From Turbatrix aceti (taxonomy: Eukaryota; Nematoda; Chromadorea; Rhabditida; Panagrolaimidae), in the NCBI GenBank assembly GCA_963969345.1, contig OZ017766.1:11408001-11472000 (forward strand): 64,000 nt of DNA, given 5' to 3'. Below are positions 1 through 9,242 of the stretch, one piece after another. Every line of letters begins with the position of its first letter. Position 1 is the first letter of the stretch. A program made the position numbers and the translations under genes. The notes under the pieces were generated by a model. The model worked only from the letters and a program-made list of their open reading frames with translations, made no database searches and was not told the origin of the DNA.

Positions 1-790
1 GACCAAAAAGATGCAAAAACACAAATAGTGCAAACGACGTATACTTCGCCGATGAATATATGCATGGCTGGGTTTAACTGAAAATTATTTATATGTGTGT
101 TCCGATACGGTAGATAAACTTTGACTTACGATAGAACAATAACAAAAAGTTTGATTCAAGTTTGAAACGTTTTCCCATAAGGGAGCATTTTGGATGAGTG
201 CTGTCATTTCTTCGTTTCCTTCAATTGGTTCTATTGCGTGAACGTAAATCATACTGGCTACGATACCAGGAATTAGGGTAGCGAGGTAGATTACTATCAT
301 TGCAAGATAGGATATTACTTGTTTTCTAAAAAAGTTAAGAAATTGTTTACGGTGCGTGCGCATTTTCGTGGTAAGAGTTGGCTTACCTGCAGATAGCAAA
401 ATACCTGTACAAACACTGTACAGGTAGCGATGCAAAGCTCATATAGAATGCATTGGTATAGATTCCAACATGTGCACATCGCAGAGCCAAAGGGTTGACA
501 ATGTTCCAGGGGGCTCCTCCGCGAAGGAAAAGGTACCCAGATGTTACTTCTAATTGCTAAAAAATATATAGTATTTCTATTGAAACATTTTTTGTTCAAC
601 TCACCAATTGGGAATAAACGATTAAAATTTCTGCCAGTACGTCAATAATTGCAGCTATTGTCATGAGCTTACTGTAGGGTTTCATAATTAAGGGAGTACG
701 GTGCTTTATGAGGTAAATTAGTAAAATATTGAATACAATGCAAACGACGAAACATGTATTAGTAAAATAGTAGTGAACATCCAAAATCAT
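1..790 (-). CDS. Str/Srd-type chemoreceptor, copy 1 (5' exons; cut by window edge)
   Basis: Seven-transmembrane receptor of the nematode Str/Srd superfamily, expected in sensory-neuron membranes. Exons on the minus strand: 790-605, 556-387, 325-130 and 77 to beyond base 1. Phases close (0, 2, 0), and exon lengths 186, 170 and 196 are identical to those of copy 2. The N-terminal exon encodes the first helix and loop with KHRTPLIMKPYSKL; exon 2 carries the family-like QCLYRYFAIC after helix 3; exon 3 has the extracellular segment with an N-glycosylation site (NQT). Helices 6-7 lie outside the window. Introns are 48-61 bp. No internal stop or frameshift is seen, so it is probably functional. A foldback element ends only 25 bp upstream of the ATG, so its promoter has been displaced or replaced. 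The family call is strong; the exact subfamily (Str, Srd, Srh, Srj) is not decided. Confidence 0.85.
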
Positions 791-815
791 TTTATTGTTT
801 TACTATGGACCAATA

Positions 816-2672
816 CAGTGGATTGCAAAATTATAGGACCACCCCTAAAATTGACGATTCCAGCTTTCGTTCATAAGTTAGGTGAATTATGCTTTCAGAT
901 ATGAATTCAGGGGCCCAGAAAACCCTATTGCCGTTGCGAATGTGCCAGGATGTTGCTCGGGTAGAACAAAAATATACAATTTTTGAATTTGGGGTGTTGC
1001 AAAATTATAGGACCACCCCAAGAAAAAATGATTTTACAATTGAAAATGCAGTCTGTAACGACTCTGAGTGCATTGTGCAGTCCCAAAAAGTTAGTTTATA
1101 ATTTAAAATGTTGATATCCGCGCTGCCGATCTGAGCTTTGATGGTCTGAATACCCTTAGGTAGTTTTAGTATCTCCAACATCAATTATGGTATCCTGGAG
1201 GTCAGAAATGATGTCGCATTGCCAACCATTGTTACTAATTACTTTGTCATGATTGTACTGCTAATTTTCAAACCGATACAGACCGGGAATTTATGTACAC
1301 TGACTGCGAAAATCGCTTTTTTGAACCTGGGGTTCTCCCCCGAGGCCCCTGTTCCAGTGAATCAGGGCGCGTTTTGTTCGTAAAAAAATTTTCATGCGAG
1401 GGTTTGGTATTGAAACGTGTAACAGTGATTATGTTGAGCATTTTGGCAACTTGCACAATTCACCCGGCATGCCGCGAAGCCGATGTGAAGCGTCGCGTTT
1501 TCTGAATTACGAGAAGCCCCCAGCTATACAACGAAAACAAAGCCACAAAAATTTTTCATGACTAAAGCATCTTCTACACAATTTTGTTTTATGCTACGAT
1601 ACCAATTTGTTCCCTTCCGGTCATTTATATGGTTCGGAACACAGGTTGGCGCAGAAATGGCCGATGTTTATGTCGGGCTCAAATCCGTTATAGGATCTGC
1701 TTGCACGTTGCACTTTGCACTGTGCACTCTACCCGTCAGGTGAACTGTGCAAGTTGCCAAAATGACTTATATAATTCGTACTACAAGTTCCAGTACCAAA
1801 CCCTCGCATGAAAATTTTTTTACGAACAAAACGCGCCCTGATTCACTGGAACAGGGGTCTCGGGGGAGAACCCCAGGTTCAAAAAAGCGATTTTCGCAGT
1901 CAGTGTACATAAATTCCCGGTCTGTATCGGTTTGAAAATTAGCAGTACAATCATGACAAAGTAATTAGTAACAATGGTTGGCAATGCGACATCATTTCTG
2001 ACCTCCAGGATACCATAATTGATGTTGGGGATACTAAAACTACCTAAGGGTATTCAGACCATCAAAGCTCAGATCGGCAGCGCGGATATCAACATTTTAA
2101 ATTATAAACTAACTTTTTGGGACTGCACAATGCACTCAGAGTCGTTACAGACTGCATTTTCAATTGTAAAATCATTTTTTCTTGGGGTGGTCCTACCCGC
2201 ACTAGCATAATGAGCACTAAAGGAGCACAACAGGGGGGGAAGGCCTTGCGCGCGAATGTTTATTTTTGTGACAAATTCGCGTTCATGTGCTTTGTTGCGC
2301 TCCGCAATTCTAATTTATTTGTTTTTATCGAAGGAATTTGAATAAGCATCACAGGAAGATGGATAATGTTGCGCGGTGCGCTTCATTGTGCTCCTTCATT
2401 TTCGTTCCGACCCTTGATAGCTCCTACGCGCCTTTCTCTCCCGTTGTGCTCCTTTAGTGCTCTTTATGCGAGTGCGGGTATAATTTTGCAACACCCCAAA
2501 TTCAAAAATTGTATATTTTTGTTCTACCCGAGCAACATCCTGGCACATTCGAAACGGCAATAGGGTTTTCTGGGCCCCTGAATTCATATCTGAAAGCAGA
2601 ATTCACCTAACTTATAAACGAAAGCTGGAATCGTCAATTTTAGGGGTGGTCCTATAATTTTGCAATCCACTG
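816..2672. mobile_element. Foldback DNA transposon A, TA target duplication, IR/DR termini (Tc1/mariner-like, non-autonomous)
   Basis: Begins CAGTGGATTGCAAAATTATA and ends with its reverse complement CCACTG; TA flanks both ends (814-815 and 2673-2674). The arms are about 650 bp inverted repeats (816 to about 1465 against about 1735 to 2672, after removing the 283 bp insert at 2196-2478), around a unique core of about 270 bp. The terminal motif TTGCAAAATTATAGGACCAC occurs at 823 and again in direct orientation at 997, a 174 bp spacing like the two transposase-binding sites of IR/DR Tc1 elements. I see no transposase gene; reading frames in the arms are mirror images of each other. It lies 25 bp upstream of the receptor start codon. 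Confidence 0.85.
2196..2478. mobile_element. 283 bp MITE nested in foldback A, TA target duplication
   Basis: Terminal inverted repeats: CCCGCACTAGCATAATGAGC at the left, and CCCGCACTCGCATAAAGAGC read inward from the right; both continue into ACTAAAGGAGCACAAC. TA at 2194-2195 and 2479-2480. The opposite arm of the host element (about 997-1017) keeps the uninterrupted sequence, giving a built-in empty site with a single TA. There is no coding capacity. It belongs to a TA-targeting superfamily, not further resolved. Confidence 0.85.
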
Positions 2673-2674
2673 TA

Positions 2675-3021
2675 CTATTCTGTAACTGGTTAGCCAATTC
2701 TCAAAAGAATGAACACAATTTGTTCGCTCTGGCTACGCTATGCTTCTCGTAGTTTATTTGTGTAATTTTCTTACAAGTAATGGTTGGGTGCTAACATGCT
2801 ATTATTTGAAATGGAAAAAATTCTGCGGAACAGGTGAAAAAGAAGGGTAGTTACATCAAAGTTCAATTCGTTATAACTGAGTTTTTTGCCGTGTGTAATA
2901 CCTTTTTTTTGCTTCTTGATTGTTCTTTTTTGTTTCACCTGCAATTGGAGGTGAGAAACTGAAAATGTCATTTTTTGGATATTGTATTTATTATTAATAA
3001 AAATTTTTTGCTATGGAATAT
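2675..3021. other. Upstream region of receptor copy 1, duplicated in copy 2
   Basis: No gene. The stretch matches the region upstream of copy 2 (about 12270-12600): both contain ACTGGTTAG, an ACAGGTGAAAAA block, and a TTGTTCTT...TTCAC/TTCGC block in the same order. It is therefore original receptor upstream sequence, now separated from the gene by foldback A. Confidence 0.6.
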
Positions 3022-3023
3022 AA

Positions 3024-4592
3024 AGTGCGTTTCAAAAGGATAGGCTCACCCCTAAAATCCGATGTTGCAAAAAAATGGTTAAACCTACAATAACGGGAGT
3101 AGGCTCAATCGATCCGGCGTGAGAAGATACTATAGTTAGGGTACTTGCGATAATTATTTGCAGCTAATTACGGCCTCAGAAAAATAAATTTTACTTTTTG
3201 ACCGTTTCAAAAGGATAGGCTCACTTTGGATTTTATTAAAAATAATTTATTTTATGCGCGCTAAAAATCCGAACACCAGCTATCTGTAACACATGTGATG
3301 TCTTTGATTAGAATATGCCCTAAAATCCCTGTTGCACACACTTTTTTTAGAACGTTTTACGCATTTTGGGAAATAAAACCTCTAACATCAATAATGGTTT
3401 CCTGAAAGTCAGTGATTGTCGGGATGAGGCGTCTATTGACACATAGTGCATTGCTGCGATACCCTTGTTAGTTTTTGAAAGGTTTGACATTAATTCATCC
3501 CATTTACAAATATTTAAAAAATATTTTCTGATGTTGACTATTAAAAAAATTAAGATTTTATGCAGTTTTTTACCTCCCTTGACCGAGCCAATTTTTTACT
3601 GGATCATCGACGGGTATAAAACGATAGTAGGCAACTATTCTGAACTTGCTGACACAATTTGCAGCCTATGCAGGTTACGACAAACAGTACACCGGGCGTT
3701 TTGTTAAAGCCAAGTTCAGCTACTATCACCACGGGAGCCTCCACAGCTAAAATTGCAGGTTTTTTAAAAAACCTACGTCTGGAAACGCTTCAATACATTT
3801 TTGCATTATAAAATTAATTATTTGTTTCCAATAAACCCAACATGAATGGCTGCAATCGTAAAAAAATTCGAATATTTGTACTTGACATCAAACTCTAACC
3901 TTCGAGGAATAGCATTTTCTGTGTCTGGGTTTTGTTTCGAACTGAATGACTTGCAAACTGTTTCAAACAGTACTGCATAGTTGCCTACTATCGTTTTATA
4001 CCCGTCGATGATCCAGTAAAAAATTGGCTCGGTCAGGGGAGGTAAAAAACTGCATAAAATCTTAATTTTTTTAATAGTCAACATCAGAAAATATTTTTTT
4101 AATATTTGTAAATGAGATGAATTAATGTCAAACCTTTCAAAAACTAACAAGGGTATCACAGCAATGCACTATGTGTCAATAGACGCCTCATCCCGGCAAT
4201 CACTGACTTTCAGGAGACCATTATTGATGTTGGGGGTCTTATTTCCCAAAATGCGTAAAATGTTCTAAAAAAAGTGTGTGCAACAGGGATTTCAGGGCAT
4301 ATTTTAATCAAAGACGTCACATGTGTTACAGATAGCTGGTGTTCGGATTTTTAGCGCGCATAAAATAAATTATTTTTAATAAAATCCAAAGTGAGCCTAT
4401 CCTTTTGAAACGGTCAAAAAGTAAAATTTATTTTTCTGAGGCCGTAATTAGCTGCAAATAATTATCGCAAGTACCCTAACTATAGTATCTTCTCACGCCG
4501 GATCGATTGAGCCTACTCCCGTTATTGTAGGTTTAACCATTTTTTTGCAACATCGGATTTTAGGGGTGAGCCTATCCTTTTGAAACGCACTG
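3024..4592. mobile_element. Foldback DNA transposon B, TA target duplication, IR/DR termini
   Basis: The right end reads CGCACTG followed by TA (4593-4594); the left end reads TA (3022-3023) then AAGTGCGTTTC, so the outermost base is A where the right end predicts C. Arms of about 615 bp mirror each other around a core of about 340 bp (roughly 3640-3980). The terminal motif TTTCAAAAGGATAGGCTCAC is at 3031 and again in direct orientation at 3205, 174 bp inward. The longest open frames (3465-3707 plus, 3818-4159 minus) are the same arm read on both strands and resemble no protein I know. Non-autonomous. Confidence 0.85.
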
Positions 4593-4594
4593 TA

Positions 4595-4982
4595 TAAATT
4601 TTTTTTTGCGACCGGTTGCAAAGATTATGGGTAACACCGGCTTGTATTGCTAGTTTTCTTACCGGTAAACTAGCAATAAAGGCTCAAAAGTTGGAAGGAT
4701 TATAACACGTTGTAATATTTCTTGGAAGTTTTATGACGCACAAGAAACGCGGATCATAGTACGGTCAGTTATATCGTTTCAGAAATACTTAAAAATCGCT
4801 AGACTAACGTCACAATCAGTAAAAAATTACAGTCATATGCCCTTGAACTGTTAATTTTAACAGAATTATAAAAACCTACGCAAATCAAAACACAAAGAAA
4901 ATTTTATTGATAAACACATATATGTAAATAGAATCCGTCGTTAAATATGCAATGTAGCAAGATGAATGACCGTACATCAAAA
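4595..4982. other. Intergenic; duplicated receptor upstream flank plus cul-1 3' end
   Basis: No gene. The motif AAACTAGCAATAAAG at about 4668 recurs as CAAACTAGCAATAAAG at about 12672, and the match continues as GGAAGTT..ATGACG up to the assembly gap at 12761, marking the far edge of the receptor duplication. On the minus strand an AATAAA at 4908-4903 is the likely polyadenylation signal of the cullin gene. Confidence 0.55.
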
Positions 4983-7598
4983 TCATGCCAAATACAAATA
5001 CACATCGGGTTCGTCAATTTTTCGTTGTAAATACTCTCTTTCGATAAGACTTTCAATGGCTTTCTTAATTACGGGAATCTGAGGCTTAAAGCGGTTTTTA
5101 AGTTGATTAATTACATCTCCAATCAACAACTGATGTTTGAGTTCCTTGCGTGCTTTCATGATGCGCACAATGGTAGCATCAATGACGTGACGACGAAGTA
5201 CGTCGACATCATTCGTGTTTTTGTTGTTTGACTCGTTGCTGCTTTCGGCGCGCTGCGCTGGCTTAAGGAGATCGATTCGAATTTTTTTGCTGAAATTGTG
5301 CATAAATTATTGATAAATTATTGATAAACACAAACCTTGAAAATTTTAAATTAAGCGATACAACCTGATTTGGCGAGACATTATCAATCGGAGCATTGGT
5401 TTTGAAGAGATTTATCGTAATCATTGGTTGCATGATTGATATTAAATCTTTGGGAGTCATCTTGAGATGATCACAGATGGCTTGGACAGTATATTCTGTG
5501 CTGTCATTGTACATGAGTATAAGCGATATCTGGGGCAATGAAGCAGAGAAAATATACTGTCTGTTTGCAAAACAAGTTGTTGTAAGCTCGCCTCGGCTGA
5601 GATTTGGCAGAAGAGTGAGTTTTCGTGCTTGATGTTTTTGAAAATAAAAATCCGTAAACTTATCAAAGCTGTTTTGCAACAATGGAGGCACCGCACAAAT
5701 TTCAGTTTTGGCATAGGGCCATACGCTTTGAGCCAGAACCATGACAGAGAGTTCAGGATTCTTGTTTTGGATGCTCTTGTCCTGGAGGTACTTTTTAAAG
5801 CTATCATTCAATTCCTGATTCAGTCTGTTCTCATTAAACATTCGCTGCAAATTGTTTGTGTACTGCCATCCATAAATGTTCTTGAGCTTCATCAACATTG
5901 AAGATTCGCAATCTTCGCTCGCAGACGTTTTGTTAATAAACCGGCGAGCCAAAAATCTAGAATAAATGTTGTGGAAGACATCTTTATCTTCAATGTAGTT
6001 GAGGATGATTATCTGAAAAACGTTCGTTTGTTAAAACAAATATTGGCACAAAAGATGCCGACTTACGAGTTCATCGAGAACTCCGTCAATATTGTCAGAA
6101 TCGTTTCGGGATGATTTTTTCATGACCATATCACAGTAGCGAGCAAGAAGCTCTGGTGATTTGTTTTGATTGTTGGCAACAGCGTTGCAATTGATAAATG
6201 TAGCGCAGGCTTTATCCCTGGCTTCGACAAAACCAGTGTCGTTGCCAAATGCACTGTGGACAATAGCATTGAATTGTTTGTAGACGTTCAGGATAACAGT
6301 GACATACTGTTTTGGATCCTTAATAATGGTTTCTTTCTCGCGGGCAATGGCATCTTGTCCCTTTCGTTCGATATAGGTTTTCATGATTTCGTAAAGATTT
6401 ACCAGAGCACCATCTACCCGCTTACAGAGTGAATACATTCGACCCAGGTCTTCGATTTGATTCTTTTCCAGCATTGAATCAAATTCGGAATAAAACAGTT
6501 TGAGATTCTTCGTGATTATCACTTCATCGAAAGCTTTCATCAAAGGTTGCATTGTCTGAGAATCGAGGTAAGTACGCACGCGGTCTTGTTCCTGCTTGAG
6601 TCTCTCATCCGTCATTTTTAGAAATTCTCTAAGAGAGTTGTTTTCAAGAAACTTTTTAGCATCCATCATGTAATACGCCTTCGTAGATTCAATAAAGTGT
6701 TGTTCAAATTTCTGATAGATCTTGCCTAAGTTTTTGATATCAACAAAAATTGTTCGTGGTGTATCCTTTATTTTGATATGGGTTCCAATTTCACCTAGAA
6801 ATTAAAAAAAAATTAAAATTTAACATTAACGTTAAAACGTAAACTTACGATAAGAGCTCAATACATCTTTAATGAGTGAAGTACAGATGATTTCACCATT
6901 TCGTTCTTTTTCTATCAAGTTCAGAATAATTTTTGTTATGAGTTCTTCAAAATACGAAAAAACATTTTCTTCCCAACAGAGAATTGCCAACTGAAAATTT
7001 ATAATTATTTGTATTTAAAACAAAAGTTAAATTATTGAAAAAAAAACACACGTCGTAAATGTAGTGAAAATCTTTGCATTGGGTTTGCATGGTTTTGATC
7101 CAGTAACGATTGAAATAACCACAAATGTTGTTAATGACGGTTGATCTAAAGAGATACTTTTCCCAATTGTTGCCATATATCTGAAGGAGTTCGTGATCTG
7201 ATAAATATTTGAACTCTGAACGCAGATTTGCGGCATACTGGGCGAAAAAACCCTTGATCCTTTCGTATAGGAGAGTATACCTGTCTTCAGGCATCGCTTT
7301 GACGTCACCACGTTTACAGCCGTGAAAAGCGGTAGTCGCTGTACTAAAGTCGTAGATCACTCTAAAACATAAATATTATAACAATTACAAAAATATTTAA
7401 AATTCATATTTTTTTTTGAAAAACTCACGTGTAGGTTTCAATGTAATCGGACATGCTAAGTTTATTTACGCAAAAAATTTTAGCAAATCTTGGTGACAGA
7501 TTATCCCATGTTGTGGTTATATCTGATGGATCCGGCATCGTGTCATGACTTTTGTTGCTATGTCTGTTTGTGTTTTGAGATAAAGTCGTTTTTGACAT
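4983..7598 (-). CDS. cul-1: Cullin-1-type SCF ubiquitin ligase scaffold
   Basis: Scaffold of an SCF E3 ubiquitin ligase: the N-terminus binds Skp1/F-box adaptors and the C-terminus binds the RING protein Rbx. Six minus-strand exons: 7598-7429, 7361-7052, 6990-6849, 6794-6067, 6012-5336, 5289-4983. They join in phase to 777 codons, the size of human CUL1. Landmarks: DYIETYT near residue 54, [17 protein letters not shown] in the cullin homology domain, NLKFSSKKIR across the last junction, and the winged-helix neddylation site IVRIMKARK with acceptor lysine K721. The tail [11 protein letters not shown]...YLYLA matches CUL1 rather than CUL2-5. Introns are 46-67 bp except one of 51 bp within the Rbx region. 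The gene sits between the two receptor copies on the same strand. No defect seen; I expect it to be essential and active. Confidence 0.95.
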
Positions 7599-8404
7599 TG
7601 TTTTTATCCGATTTGCCGCACGTCTTGAAAACACACCTGCAAAAAATGCTGAAAAACAAGGTCGGAATACTATTGCGAAACAACTTTGACAAAAGTGCGC
7701 GGTTTCAAAAAAAATAGACTGGGCTCTACATAAAAAAATATGTAACAATATGCATCTTGACACAAAAAGTGCTGAATTGTAAAAATAAAGGAAGTTAATA
7801 TTATCATCTTTATTTATTATATTTTTAACAGCGCAAGAAAATAATACGCAAGCAGTGTAAGCGTTGATAAAAATAAAAGTGTCGATATTGATTCACCAAA
7901 AACTCATATCAACTCATAAGTGTAGTCGTCATAAAATTTTAACTCCGCATGTTGAGACTAGGGTTCGAATCCCCTCCCCCCCCCCGTATCGGGTCGGGGA
8001 CGTTTTCTATTTTCACCTTAAATAAGAAAACGCTACACGGACAAATGCGCCCCTAGATCGGGCGTCATTTTCCCGCGCTTTTCAGTACCTATTTGTCGCA
8101 AAAGTCCTCTCTGAAGGGGCTTTGTTCAAACTATGTTTTTAGTTTTTCAAAGTTTTGGGACCCAAGCCTAAAAATTGCAAAAAACGAATATCTCGAAAAC
8201 GAGATCCGATTTAAAAAAAATAAAAACATAGCCGTGTATTCGACCCTATTCCAAACATCCATGGAAATTTTCAAAAAACAATCTCAAAAAATGGCTGACT
8301 AAGTGGTCCCTTTTGTCAAAAAATACCTCTTTTTCGCCGAGCTCCTACACAAAACAACGCGCATAAGACCAAAAAATCCAGCTGTAGCGCGAAAACATAC
8401 TGAA
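7599..8404. repeat. Intergenic with outer inverted repeat carrying a tRNA B-box-like end
   Basis: No gene. At 7951-7980 the sequence TTGAGACTAGGGTTCGAATC is followed by a C-run, and at 8777-8809 the inverse occurs (G-run, then CTTCGAACCCTAGTTGAGAC). The pair brackets about 860 bp containing the 8405-8729 element. GGTTCGAATCC matches an RNA polymerase III B box, but no A box or cloverleaf was found nearby. It may be the ends of an unclassified element. Confidence 0.45.
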
Positions 8405-8729
8405 CACTGAGAAAAATTTCAATCGTCAGTTGTGCATTCTGACGATTTTGTTTAAAAAAATCTGACGATTTTCATCAGTTTTCAAAACTGACGATTTTCG
8501 TCAGAAAAAACTGACGATTATCAAAAACTCGATTTCGCCAATTGCGCTATAAAGCTTTTTGTACGTTAAATTGCACATGCAATTGCTTTCTTGTGTATCA
8601 GGCATTGTTTTACGGGTAAAAAGAACATTTGTGGATGGACGATGCATTCGTCAGTTCAACTGACGTCTGTGCACAGCACCAAAAAACTGACGAATTCGTC
8701 AGAAAAAACTGACGATATTTTTTTCAGTG
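8405..8729. mobile_element. Short inverted-repeat element with CTGACGA subterminal repeats (CACTG ends)
   Basis: Left end CACTGAGAAAAATTTC, right end GATATTTTTTTCAGTG. Inside are ten copies of CTGACGA or its complement TCGTCAG (near 8423, 8439, 8461, 8487, 8497, 8510, 8648, 8687, 8695, 8708) clustered toward both ends with a repeat-free middle. Subterminal repeats in both orientations with CACTG ends recall CACTA/CMC-type elements, but I could not find a convincing target duplication. No open frame of note. Confidence 0.55.
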
Positions 8730-9242
8730 AAATCCAAGCACAGTAACGAAAAAAAGCACAAAATTATTATTATGAATGGGGGGGGGGCTTCGAACCCTAG
8801 TTGAGACCCAGATATCGAAATGCATCAAACATCGAGATTGCAGGGTTTACAACTTACTAGACCTTTACGCGTTTACACCACCTTGTGCTGGACTGCATAT
8901 TCAATTGCAAAAATCGAAATCAAAGTTATGTTAGTTATCAAAATCAAAGTTATGAAAAAAGTTGCAAAATTCGAAGACACTGTACAGGTAGCGAAGTGAC
9001 ACTATAGTGTCACTAAACCAAATTATTTAGGTCACTAGATAAAGCCTTGGTCTCGACTGGAAATCAGCTTTTTGATGGTTTTTGCTAATAATTCTCGCAT
9101 GTCTTCAGTTTTCTTTATTTTTTCAGTAACTAGGATAACATTGATGGAGAGTTATCAGTAACGACAAATTTGATTGTAAAAAAATCAATAATTGATCGAC
9201 ACAATTCAAAAACCTTTGTACCAAAAAAAGGTTACTGATCAT
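8730..9242. other. Intergenic spacer downstream of receptor copy 2
   Basis: No gene seen. Contains the right end of the outer inverted repeat (8777-8809), a short direct repeat (ATCAAAGTTATG at about 8919 and 8941) and a CACTATAGTGTCACTA palindrome at about 8999. Confidence 0.4.

Noticed and set aside
3465..4159. Two open frames (plus and minus) with the same protein
   Set aside because: They are the two arms of foldback B read on opposite strands; mirror-image frames without family resemblance are not evidence of a gene.
7951..7985. tRNA gene
   Set aside because: Only the T-loop-like GGTTCGAATCC is present; no A box or cloverleaf upstream.
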